Assembly: GCF_003628505.1 (NCBI RefSeq)
Contig: NZ_RBZP01000001.1
Location: 62,001-126,000 of the forward strand
Reading direction: 5' to 3'
DNA: 64,000 nucleotides
Origin: Oceanobacillus halophilus
GTDB taxonomy: Bacteria; Bacillota; Bacilli; Bacillales; Amphibacillaceae
The notes under the pieces were generated by a model. The model saw nothing but the letters and a program-made list of their open reading frames with translations, was not told where the DNA came from and made no database searches. Below are positions 9,027-16,378 of this stretch, piece after piece. The position numbers were made by a program, and so were the translations under genes. Every line of letters starts with the position of its first letter. Position 1 is the stretch's first letter.

Positions 9027-10235
9027 ATGAGTAAACCAAAAGTAGTAATACTCGGTGCAGGGTATGCTGGTTTAGTTACAGCTAGACAGTTAACAAAGAA
9101 ATTATCACAAGAAGAAGCGGAAATTGTACTTATTAATAAACACAATTACCATTATGAGAGTACTTGGTTACACGAAGTAGCTGCAGGTACACTTACTCCT
9201 AACCAAGCACGTTTCATGATTAGTGACGTAGTTAACCCTAATCGTGTGCGTTTAATTTATGATACTGTTTTAGAAGTAAATAAAGACGATCAACGTGTTG
9301 TATTAGAGAATAGCGAAGTTACTTATGATTACCTTGTTATTGCACTTGGTTTCGTAACGAACACATTCGGTATAAAAGGAATGGAAGAAAATGCCTTCTT
9401 TATTCAAGATATCGAATCTAGCCGCTTAATTGCAGAGCATATCGAATACCAATTTGCTAAATATAGTGCTGGAGAAATCACTGATGATGATGAATTGAAC
9501 ATCATAGTTGGTGGAGGTGGATTCACTGGTATTGAATTTGTTGGGGAGCTAGTCGAAGAAGTTCCAAGACTGTGTAAAAAATATGACATTCCACGTAATA
9601 AAGTGCGTATTATTAATGTGGAAGCAGCACCATCTATCTTGCCAATGTTTGATAAGGATTTAGTATCTTATGCCATCCAATCTCTAGAATCTCGTGGTGT
9701 TGAATTCCGCATGGGCGCTGCAATTTCAGAATGTACTAAAGAAGGCTTTATTGTTGGCGAAGATAAAGAACTCATCAAGGGTGGCACTGTAGTATGGACA
9801 GGCGGTGTAACGGGTAACCCTGTACTCGGAAAATCTGGCTTTGAAATTGTAAAAGGTAAAGTTAATGTAGATGCTGACCTACGCGTTCAAGGAGAAGAAA
9901 ATATCTTTGCACTTGGAGATTGTTCATGGGTAATGGATAAAGAGTCAGGAAGACCATATCCTCCAACTGGACAATTAGCAACTCAAGAGGGTGTAGTAGC
10001 AGCTGAAAATATTAAAGCGTTAATTAATAATGAACCATTAAAAGACTTTATTTTTAGTGATAAAGGAACAGTTGCATCACTAGGTGTGACAGATGGTATT
10101 GGAAATATTTTTCAAGGTACGAAGATCAAAGGTAAATCAGCAGCAGCTATGAAGAAAGTAGTAGATGATCGTACATTATTCTTAGTTGGCGGACCAAAAA
10201 CAGTACTTAAAAAAGGTAAATTCCGTCCTTTCTAA
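9027..10235 (+). CDS. ndh: Type II NADH dehydrogenase (NDH-2)
   Basis: A peripheral membrane flavoprotein that passes electrons from NADH to menaquinone without pumping protons. The 402 residues contain the FAD-binding Rossmann motif GAGYAG (about 11-16), the NADH-binding motif VGGGGFTGIEF (about 163-173) and the FAD-contacting segment IFALGDC (near 298) with the PPTGQLATQEG helix typical of the family. It resembles the B. subtilis Ndh/YumB/YutJ group, and which member is the orthologue cannot be settled here. GGAAAGGTGGAGG gives a strong ribosome site. A 32-codon membrane-peptide gene follows after 64 bases. Confidence 0.92.
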   Translation: MSKPKVVILGAGYAGLVTARQLTKKLSQEEAEIVLINKHNYHYESTWLHEVAAGTLTPNQARFMISDVVNPNRVRLIYDTVLEVNKDDQRVVLENSEVTYDYLVIALGFVTNTFGIKGMEENAFFIQDIESSRLIAEHIEYQFAKYSAGEITDDDELNIIVGGGGFTGIEFVGELVEEVPRLCKKYDIPRNKVRIINVEAAPSILPMFDKDLVSYAIQSLESRGVEFRMGAAISECTKEGFIVGEDKELIKGGTVVWTGGVTGNPVLGKSGFEIVKGKVNVDADLRVQGEENIFALGDCSWVMDKESGRPYPPTGQLATQEGVVAAENIKALINNEPLKDFIFSDKGTVASLGVTDGIGNIFQGTKIKGKSAAAMKKVVDDRTLFLVGGPKTVLKKGKFRPF

Positions 10236-10299
10236 CATTAAAGCGGAAGTGGCCGTAATCGCTCTATAAATTTGTTGCAAATTGAGGAGGTAATTTTGA

Positions 10300-10398
10300 A
10301 TGAAAAATTTCTTATACGGTTTGTTACTTGTACTAGCAGCATTAGTCGGGTATAGAATTGCTAGTGATTATATAGAAGACACAAGAGACTTTCATTAA
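10300..10398 (+). CDS. Small single-span membrane protein (32 aa)
   Basis: The ATG follows GAGGAGG at an ideal distance. The peptide has one hydrophobic segment (FLYGLLLVLAALVGY) and a charged tail ending DTRDFH. It sits between ndh and a strong terminator, so it could be co-transcribed with ndh. The strong ribosome site, membrane-span composition and terminator support a real gene; no known function was recognised. Confidence 0.6.
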   Translation: MKNFLYGLLLVLAALVGYRIASDYIEDTRDFH

Positions 10399-10405
10399 TT
10401 AAAAC

Positions 10406-10441
10406 GCAGACCATTTAGCATGATGCTAAATGGTTTTTTCT
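10406..10441 (+). terminator. Rho-independent terminator
   Basis: An 11-bp perfect stem (ACCATTTAGCA with TGCTAAATGGT) with a two-base gap at the loop, followed by TTTTTC. It ends the ndh/small-peptide unit. Confidence 0.88.
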
Positions 10442-10499
10442 TTTAGCCCTTACATGAAATAATTGCTTTATCTCATACTAGTGATGGGAGGTGAAACAA

Positions 10500-11363
10500 T
10501 TGTTGACAGTATTGTTTTCCATATTTTTATTTACTAGCTCCGCTGAGACCGAAGTGTTTCAAGTGGAAGATGATCAAAAGATTGTTTTAGATCAAGTTGA
10601 AATTGATCAATATTATTTATCTTATTTTGATCGAGTTTTTATAGATGAGAAGAAGTTAAATGTATTGATGGATAATTTAGAAAAAACATTGTATAAAGCT
10701 CCAGTAAATGCAAAACTCGCTGATGACAATCAAGTTATATCTGAAAAGCCAGGGATAACATTAGATAGAAGCAAATTTGAAATATTGTTTCGTGAATATT
10801 TTTATCAGAACAAGAACCAAAAGTTACAAGTACCTATAGTCAAGGTACATCCTAAGGTTGATAGCGGATTAATAAGAGAGATCAGTTCACGTCAGCTTGG
10901 AAGTTATGCAACCTTTTTTAAGACAAGTAATAAGGAACGATCACACAACATAAATCTAGCAGCTGAAGCAATTAACAATACGGTATTATTTCCTGGCGAG
11001 ACATTTTCATTTAATGAAGTTGTTGGAGAAAGAACCAAAGAAAAAGGATATAAACGAGCGCCAGTTATTGTGAAGGGAGAATTATCTGAAGATATAGGGG
11101 GAGGAATATGCCAGGTTTCATCAACACTATTTAATGCAGTGGACCTTAGTGGAATTCAAGTCATTGAACGATATGCTCATAGTAAAAGGGTTCCATATGT
11201 ACCTGATGGGCGTGATGCTACAGTAAGCTGGTGGGGACCAGATTTTGTTTTCAAAAACTTATATAATGAGCCTATTTTAATCCGTGCTAAAGCAAATCAA
11301 GGTAAAATGATTGTATCTGTGTATTCCTCAGAGTCTGCTGAACACTTTACCGGGAATGATTAG
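10500..11363 (+). CDS. VanW-family secreted protein
   Basis: GGGAGGTGA at 10486-10494 overlaps an in-frame GTG at 10491, so the TTG at 10500 (or the next one at 10503) is the better-spaced start, giving about 287 residues. A signal peptide (LLTVLFSIFLFTSS) is followed by a variable region and then the VanW domain from about 150 to 275. The domain shows FPGETFSFNEVVG, the glycine/cysteine motif DIGGGICQVSSTLFNA and a YVPDGRDATVSWWGPD segment. The family resembles B. subtilis YoaR. VanW proteins occur in some vancomycin-resistance clusters but their biochemical role is not established. The 3' end overlaps the convergent DCC gene by 17 bases. Confidence 0.88.
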   Translation: MLTVLFSIFLFTSSAETEVFQVEDDQKIVLDQVEIDQYYLSYFDRVFIDEKKLNVLMDNLEKTLYKAPVNAKLADDNQVISEKPGITLDRSKFEILFREYFYQNKNQKLQVPIVKVHPKVDSGLIREISSRQLGSYATFFKTSNKERSHNINLAAEAINNTVLFPGETFSFNEVVGERTKEKGYKRAPVIVKGELSEDIGGGICQVSSTLFNAVDLSGIQVIERYAHSKRVPYVPDGRDATVSWWGPDFVFKNLYNEPILIRAKANQGKMIVSVYSSESAEHFTGND

Positions 11364-11712
11364 AGGGGTTTTTACAGGCCTCACCAGCTTTGCATTGTGC
11401 AACAGGTACTAGTTTTCTGTTTTTGGCTATATGCTTATAAATTACATCACCAAGACCAATAATCTTAAATAAGTATAGAAATGGTAAAAAACTCCATAGT
11501 AATGGAAGGGTCTTTGCAATTTGAATAATAGCATTAAAACCTTTATACCACGTGTCATGATGATACACATGTAAACTATGCTCCATTTCAACAGGATAAT
11601 CTTCTAGATCTCGAAAAGTTTTAAAAGTTAAATGATTACCCCAGTCTAATTTTTTCCATACTGTAGAAGATGTTGTACATAGTTTACAGTAGCTATCATA
11701 ATAGATAATCAT
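11347..11712 (-). CDS. DCC-family thiol-disulfide oxidoreductase-like protein
   Basis: The start at 11712 follows GGAGGTGAAAAC; an upstream in-frame codon would place the ribosome site inside the gene. The 121-residue protein opens with a beta strand and the family motif YDSYCKLC (Cys9, Cys12), the DxxCxxC signature of DUF393/DCC proteins with a predicted thioredoxin-like fold. A hydrophobic stretch (LPLLWSFLPFLYLF) may associate with the membrane. The tail carries two more cysteines (QCKAGEAC). Substrates are unknown. Confidence 0.85.
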   Translation of the reverse strand: MIIYYDSYCKLCTTSSTVWKKLDWGNHLTFKTFRDLEDYPVEMEHSLHVYHHDTWYKGFNAIIQIAKTLPLLWSFLPFLYLFKIIGLGDVIYKHIAKNRKLVPVAQCKAGEACKNPSNHSR

Positions 11713-11749
11713 GTTTTCACCTCCATAAAATTCTCTCAATATCTTATTA

Positions 11750-11793
11750 AAAAAGAAGTTAAATTCCAGTTTGGAAAATAACTTCTTTTTTAT
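11750..11793 (-). terminator. Terminator hairpin downstream of yceI
   Basis: A 14-base inverted repeat (AAAAAGAAGTTA with TAACTTCTTTTT) with a 16-base loop lies just after the yceI stop on the minus strand and ends in a T-run. It insulates yceI from the DCC gene transcribed in the same direction. Confidence 0.75.
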
Positions 11794-11800
11794 ATTGAAT

Positions 11801-12337
11801 TTAGTCTTGTTTGTGTAACTCTAATTCAAAGTTAATTTTAACTTCATCAGCAATAAGTACGCCGCCTGTTTCTACAGCAGCATTCCAAGTTAGGCCGTAA
11901 TCTTTACGATTAATTTTTGCTTCCCCACTAAATCCTGCCACAGTATTTCCGCTCATTGGATCTTTGCTGATTCCTTCAAATGTTACATTAACTGTTACTG
12001 GCTTTGTTGTATCACGAATCGTTAAGTTGCCAGTTAAATCGTAGGTAGAATCAGATGTTTTTTTAATATCAGATGCTTTAAAAGTTATTTTTGGATGATT
12101 TTCTACATCAAAGAAATCCGCAGAGCGTAAATGTTCGTCACGACCATCGTTACGTGTATTTATACTTGCTGCATCAATCGCCACTTCTACTTTAGAATCT
12201 GATAAGTCTTCTGGATTTGCTTCAATAACTGCATCATATTTTTCAAACGTACCTTTTGCTTTTGAAATCATCATATGCTTAACTGTAAAACCTATCTCAC
12301 TGTGTACGGCATCAATTGTCCATGTTGCTTTAGTCAT
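11801..12337 (-). CDS. YceI-family protein (lipocalin-like isoprenoid-binding)
   Basis: A 178-residue protein beginning with WTIDAVHSEIGFTVKHM and including RDEHLRSADFFDVENHP, the signature segments of the YceI beta-barrel family. Structurally studied members bind polyisoprenoid lipids. No signal peptide is visible, so this form is probably cytoplasmic, as in other Bacillaceae. The ribosome site GGAGGGG precedes the ATG. It is a single-gene unit with its own terminator. Confidence 0.9.
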   Translation of the reverse strand: MTKATWTIDAVHSEIGFTVKHMMISKAKGTFEKYDAVIEANPEDLSDSKVEVAIDAASINTRNDGRDEHLRSADFFDVENHPKITFKASDIKKTSDSTYDLTGNLTIRDTTKPVTVNVTFEGISKDPMSGNTVAGFSGEAKINRKDYGLTWNAAVETGGVLIADEVKINFELELHKQD

Positions 12338-12480
12338 AAAAAAATCCCCTCCGTAATTTGTATGTTAGTTACTTTATGTTACTAAGTATAAAATAATAAT
12401 TTCGTTAGGTCAAGTATAATTAATTAAAAAATCTTTAATTAATTATAAAAAAGTAAGTTATTATTGTATTTTGTTTCTAA

Positions 12481-12779
12481 GTTGATAGAGATTGTTAATA
12501 TATTTAATTAAGAATACTGCTTAATCCTCGCTACGGAAATACACTACGCTTTCCGCGGGGAGCTGGTGAGCCTCCTTCGTGCTGAAAAGCGTGTGCGCCT
12601 GCGTCTTCCAGTAATGCTTCGAAGCGGGCTTTCTCGGCGCAAGGGTACAAGGGAGATTATTCAAGTAGTTCCCTCACTACGTAGTCTCATCAGCCGCCCG
12701 CGGAAAGCGACTGCCCGGAGCGGAAATCAACAAGGCACTACATTTATCTTTAATTAAAGTAATTCGCCTTCTATACAAA
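12481..12779 (+). repeat. Modular GC-rich dispersed repeat, copy B
   Basis: A 299-bp family member with the left end GTTGATAGAGATTG...TTTAATTAAGAATAC and the right end CTTTAATTAAAGTAATTC...CTATACAAA. Its interior carries the CGCTACGGAAATACACTACG and CTTTCCGCGGGG segments shared with other copies and the CGCCTGCG...CGGCGCAAG hairpin module also found in the 20-kb copy, but lacks the CTTCC/AAAAAGAAG module. Open frames of 63-157 codons crossing it on both strands look like shadows. Confidence 0.8.
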
Positions 12780-12923
12780 ATCTGAATTAGACATAATCTC
12801 TTTGTTAACAGGATCAGTATCACGCGGTAATTAGGAATGAAAGATGCTTGTATGTTAATTTGGTTAGGTGCTACTTGAATAGTTATTAATGCGATGGTGG
12901 GGTTGTTTAGCCGTTCCAATATT

Positions 12924-12958
12924 ACTGGCTTTTTAATAAATATAATATATAAGCCAGT
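12924..12958 (+). promoter_or_regulatory. Perfect hairpin upstream of the holin gene
   Basis: ACTGGCTT (12924-12931) and AAGCCAGT (12951-12958) form an 8-bp stem around an AT-rich loop, ending 22 bases before the holin start and just before its ribosome site. It could act as an attenuator, an operator or a weak terminator with the following TTGTTC; the role is unknown. Confidence 0.4.
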
Positions 12959-12980
12959 TTGTTCAAGGGGGTAAGGATAC

Positions 12981-13226
12981 TTGGATAGAGGTACTATTAT
13001 CCGTACGGCTGCATTAGTTATTGCTTTAACGAACCAATTTCTTGTAATGTTTGGAAAGTCACCACTTCCAATTGATAGTGAATTAATCGAACAAATTGTT
13101 TCATCCATATTTACAGTTGTGACTTCACTAGCTGCATGGTTTAAAAACAATTACGTTACAAAAAACGGGAAAAAGCAAAAAGAAATATTAGAACAAAATG
13201 GATTAACAAAGAAAAAGAATCCTTAA
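12981..13226 (+). CDS. SPP1-type phage holin-like protein
   Basis: An 81-residue protein starting at TTG behind AAGGGGGTAAGG. It matches the SPP1 holin family pattern: a first membrane helix (IIRTAALVIALTNQFLVMF), the conserved segment SPLPIDSELIEQ, a second helix (IVSSIFTVVTSLAAWF) and a charged KNNYVTKNGKKQKE tail. Such holins permeabilise the membrane for endolysin release or toxin-like export. No endolysin or phage structural gene is near, so this is a solitary holin gene, a remnant or a domesticated one. Confidence 0.82.
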   Translation: MDRGTIIRTAALVIALTNQFLVMFGKSPLPIDSELIEQIVSSIFTVVTSLAAWFKNNYVTKNGKKQKEILEQNGLTKKKNP

Positions 13227-13346
13227 GGAAGATAAATTATGAATTCTAGTGGATGGAAATGTCTGAAATCCTATTAACTTGGTTTTGGTTGTATTTGCAG
13301 CTGCAGAAGCGTACAATATAAGTAACAAAAAAGCAATTTAATAGAA

Positions 13347-13445
13347 GCCAACAGGGGGAGCCATTTGGCTGAGAGTGAGCATATATGACACTAACGTGCT
13401 CAGACCCTTTGAACCTGTTAGTTAGTACTAGCGTAGGGATTGGTG
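13347..13445 (+). promoter_or_regulatory. TPP riboswitch (THI element) upstream of thiT
   Basis: The sequence contains the diagnostic THI-box parts in order: GGGGGAGCC, GGCTGAGAGTGAGC, CAGACCCTTTGAACCTG, and TAGTACTAGCGTAGGGA. Thiamine pyrophosphate binding to this aptamer normally favours a downstream terminator, here predicted at 13467-13540. Confidence 0.95.
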
Positions 13446-13466
13446 GTTTTTTTGATGGATAAATTT

Positions 13467-13540
13467 GCAATGTGAGCGGAGCAGATTTGATTTAATCGTC
13501 AAATCCCATCAGGAAGCTTCCCCTAGGCATTGCTTTTTTT
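13467..13540 (+). terminator. Riboswitch-controlled terminator before thiT
   Basis: GCAATG (13467-13472) pairs with CATTGC (13528-13533), with a further internal stem GATTTGA/TCAAATC, and a run of seven T follows. It lies between the TPP aptamer and the thiT start and is the likely expression platform. Confidence 0.65.
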
Positions 13541-13579
13541 GTTGTGTTAAAAAGTTTTTAAATAGGGGAGAGAAGAACG

Positions 13580-14149
13580 ATGTCGAAGAAAATCTTGTTT
13601 TTAGTAGAAGTTTCAATTTTTACAGCATTAGCTTTATTGTTGGATATTTTACCAATCTCATTTAAAATTTGGGCACAGGGTGGTTCTGTTTCCTTTGCAA
13701 TGATTCCAGTATTTATTGTTGCATTTCGTTGGGGGATCAAGGGTGGATTGCTATCAGGTTTTTTATGGGGTGTTTTGCAAATTGCAACAGGTACAGCATG
13801 GATTATGCATCCAGTTCAAGGCTTTATTGATTATGCATTAGCATTTACTGTACTGGGTTTTGCTGGGGTGTTTGCAAAGCAGATACAACATAATGTTAAG
13901 GAAGGTAATACAAGTGCTTATCTTATGTATATATCTTTAGGGGTATTTCTAGGGTCAGTTCTTAGATTTCTTGCTCATTATGCTGCAGGAATTGTTTTCT
14001 TTGGATCTGCTGTTGAAGGACAACCAGCATGGATCTATTCATTAATCTATAATGGCTCTTATATGTTACCATCATTTATCTTAAGTGCAATCTTAGTCTT
14101 CTTTCTTTTCCATAAACAACCAAGAACCTTGTTGAATGCTACTAGTTAA
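13580..14149 (+). CDS. thiT: Thiamine-specific ECF transporter S component (ThiT)
   Basis: A 189-residue membrane protein with about six hydrophobic segments. It carries the thiamine-binding signature of ThiT/YuaJ: WAQGGSVSFAMIPVF and FRWGIKGG in the first half, then MHPVQGFIDYALAF. As the substrate-binding S component it needs the shared energising module EcfAAT, which is not in this window. GGGGAGAG provides the ribosome site. The TPP riboswitch upstream supports the assignment directly, since thiamine uptake genes are classic targets. Confidence 0.95.
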   Translation: MSKKILFLVEVSIFTALALLLDILPISFKIWAQGGSVSFAMIPVFIVAFRWGIKGGLLSGFLWGVLQIATGTAWIMHPVQGFIDYALAFTVLGFAGVFAKQIQHNVKEGNTSAYLMYISLGVFLGSVLRFLAHYAAGIVFFGSAVEGQPAWIYSLIYNGSYMLPSFILSAILVFFLFHKQPRTLLNATS

Positions 14150-14175
14150 ATTTTATTGATACTCTGCTCACAATT

Positions 14176-14321
14176 AGAGGTTGGGACATAACTAAAGTGT
14201 TTAACTCAGAAAACGAACAATGTGCTACATAGCGAAGTATATTTCCGGAGCGGTATTTATGCACCGTCCACCAATCATGTTCGGATTTTCCTTTGAGAAA
14301 ATACTTATGACCCAGCCTCTT
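14176..14321. repeat. MITE-like element, copy 1 (AGAGGTTGGGACATAA ends)
   Basis: A 146-bp element bounded by imperfect inverted ends AGAGGTTGGGACATAA and TTATGACCCAGCCTCT (two mismatches over 16). After the left end comes CTAAAGTGTTTAACTCAG, then GAAAACGAACAA. A second copy with the same layout lies at 30786-30890. Similar GAGG-TGGGACA sequences are common intergenic repeats in Firmicutes. No transposase is encoded. A 63-codon minus-strand frame through it is considered spurious. Confidence 0.65.
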
Positions 14322-14387
14322 AACTATTGGCACTTTTTTTAAAGATTGATGCTTATAACCATGACTTTAGTTTACATTTTTGTAATG

Positions 14388-14535
14388 ACTATTGATATCT
14401 TTAATTCAGAAAACTGCTTAACCCCCGCTACGGAAAGCGAAGTATTCTGCCGGAGCGAATGGCAGCACAAAACTTTCATTAGTGTAAGCGAGAGCTAACT
14501 AATCTAAATTAAATTAATCAGGAGTTTCTATCAAC
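14388..14535 (+). repeat. Modular GC-rich dispersed repeat, short copy C
   Basis: A 148-bp member with both ends (ATTGATATCTTTAATTCAGA at left, TTAAATTAATCAGGAG then TTTCTATCAAC at right) and a small interior with CCGCTACGGAAAGCG and GTATTCTGCCGGAGCG. The larger hairpin modules are absent. Confidence 0.75.
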
Positions 14536-14599
14536 TGTAAAACTTCAAAAAGCAACAAACTCTACGAAAAGAGCCTTACTATTTATGAGGGGGATTTGA

Positions 14600-14746
14600 T
14601 TGCGAGAATTGATTGGTCTTTGTCATAACTGTAGGAAAGAAGTTTATTGTGTGAATGGTTTTTTTGATGGTGTTCAAGAAGATGGGGTACTATCTTGTCG
14701 CTCCTGTTCAGATGTATGGAGTGAAAGTAGTGAAGAAACAGAATAA
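14600..14746 (+). CDS. Small zinc-ribbon protein (48 aa)
   Basis: The TTG start follows GAGGGGGAT by five bases. The peptide has two CxxC knuckles, CHNC at 8-11 and CRSC at 33-36, spaced as in rubredoxin-like zinc ribbons, and an acidic serine-rich tail. A terminator follows at once (14758-14787), so it is a complete single-gene unit. No specific family was recognised. A role as a small regulator or protein partner is possible but not shown. Confidence 0.65.
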   Translation: MRELIGLCHNCRKEVYCVNGFFDGVQEDGVLSCRSCSDVWSESSEETE

Positions 14747-14757
14747 GAAATGGAAGT

Positions 14758-14787
14758 GGATGCTCGTATGAAGGGCATCTTTTTTTA
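14758..14787 (+). terminator. Rho-independent terminator
   Basis: The stem GATGCTC...GGGCATC is followed by seven T residues, just after the small zinc-ribbon gene. Confidence 0.8.
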
Positions 14788-14928
14788 TTTTATTTTGGAT
14801 ACTGGGCTAACTTTCCGAAAAGCTATAGCAAACAATTATATTTTAAAATATCCTTCTCGAAAGAATTGTAGCGTTATGACTATTTCTTGCATAGGCTATA
14901 GCACAATTTGAGAAAGGAAGGGATTAAA

Positions 14929-16344
14929 ATGGATTTAACCTTATCCCATCTTCTATATGGTCTGTTTACAATTATTATTATCGTAACTATGATTTTTAGA
15001 AAAGGGGTTGTTTTGCCAACTATCCTTGGAACATTTGTTATTGCGTGGGTGTATACAGGTAATCTGATAGATGGTTTTACTGCGATTTTTAATGCCAATT
15101 TAATTGCAGCTCAAGAGCTATTTAGTATTTTTCTAATCATCATGTTTATGCTTGCCTTATTAAATTCCTTGCGAGATTTAGGGGCAGATAAGCGGATGAT
15201 TCAACCCATACAAAAATTAATGGTGAATGGTCATGTTTCTTTTTTTATACTCGTAATCGTAACATATGTCATCTCCCTCTTTTTCTGGCCAACACCTGCT
15301 GTACCTTTAATTTGTGCATTGCTTGTTCCGGCAGCTGTAAGAGCAGGGCTTCCGGCTATGACAGCTGCAGTGGCTATTGCTTTAGCTGGTCAAGGGATGG
15401 CACTTTCCTCTGACTATATCGTACAGGTTGCACCAAGTCTATCGGGAACTGGAGCCTCCATTGATGCTGGTGCAGTAGCTGATAAGGCCTTTATCTTGTC
15501 GATGATAGCAGGTGTTGTTGCTATTGGATTAGCTTATTTATTATACAGAAAATCAATTCGGTCGAAAGATGATACTTTGAATGAAAAAGAACTAGAGTTG
15601 TTGCGAACATCGGAGAAGACTGAAAATGAAGCAAAAACGGAGAACTTGTCTACTTGGAGTAAGGTTTTTGCTATTTTAGTACCATTATCACTTCTTATGG
15701 TAGTTGTGGTTATGATGTACGGTAAACTCTTTTCTGGAGATGGTGGATTGGTAGGTGGTGATGGTGCAGCATTTGTAGGTGGGGTTGCTGCTATTCTCTT
15801 GCTTCTCTCAACCGTAGCTTTTGGTAAGCATCATGCTTTAAATTATATTAGCAACCACATTACGGATGGGTTTGTTTTTGCTTTTAAAGCAATGGGACCA
15901 GTTATTCCCATAGCAGGGTTTTTTTTCCTGGGAAGTCCTGATTTCTCGAGTTCGATATTAGGTGTTGAAAGCGGACCATCCTTGTTATTTGGTTTAATTG
16001 AATCTGTACAGGGATTCCTCCCTCAAAGTGCTATATTTGCTGCACTTAGTGTCATGGTTATTGGTATTATCACCGGTTTGGATGGGTCAGGATTCTCTGG
16101 ATTACCATTAACAGGTGCATTAGCAGCATCATTAGAAACAGCTTCTATTGACGCCTCAACACTTGCAGCTCTTGGTCAATTAGGTGCAATTTGGACTGGT
16201 GGGGGAACATTAGTAGCCTGGTCATCACTAATTGCTATAGCGGGTCTCTGTGGAGTTTCCGTAATGGAGTTAGTCCGAAAGAATTTCTTCCCAGTTTTTA
16301 TAGGGTTAATTGTAACGACATTGGCAGCAGTATTTATTTTTTAA
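14929..16344 (+). CDS. Polytopic permease, likely organic anion or amino-acid carrier
   Basis: The ATG at 14929 is spaced correctly from AAGGAAGG; an upstream in-frame codon is not. The 471-residue protein has about 11-12 membrane segments, small-residue-rich helices, a cytoplasmic charged loop (about 215-240) and re-entrant-like motifs such as FFWPTPAVP and GLDGSGFSGLPLTG, recalling GntP/citrate-type carriers of the ion-transporter superfamily. The exact family was not recognised. The glutamate dehydrogenase gene begins 34 bases downstream in the same direction, so the transported compound may be an amino acid or a related carboxylate (inference). Confidence 0.65.
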   Translation: MDLTLSHLLYGLFTIIIIVTMIFRKGVVLPTILGTFVIAWVYTGNLIDGFTAIFNANLIAAQELFSIFLIIMFMLALLNSLRDLGADKRMIQPIQKLMVNGHVSFFILVIVTYVISLFFWPTPAVPLICALLVPAAVRAGLPAMTAAVAIALAGQGMALSSDYIVQVAPSLSGTGASIDAGAVADKAFILSMIAGVVAIGLAYLLYRKSIRSKDDTLNEKELELLRTSEKTENEAKTENLSTWSKVFAILVPLSLLMVVVVMMYGKLFSGDGGLVGGDGAAFVGGVAAILLLLSTVAFGKHHALNYISNHITDGFVFAFKAMGPVIPIAGFFFLGSPDFSSSILGVESGPSLLFGLIESVQGFLPQSAIFAALSVMVIGIITGLDGSGFSGLPLTGALAASLETASIDASTLAALGQLGAIWTGGGTLVAWSSLIAIAGLCGVSVMELVRKNFFPVFIGLIVTTLAAVFIF

Positions 16345-16378
16345 TCGGAAAAATTTACCGATGGATGGGAGGGTAAAT

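Noticed and set aside
12677-13150. A 157-codon minus-strand frame covering the repeat edge and the holin gene
   Set aside because: It is antisense to a recognisable holin, runs into repeat sequence, and has no ribosome site.
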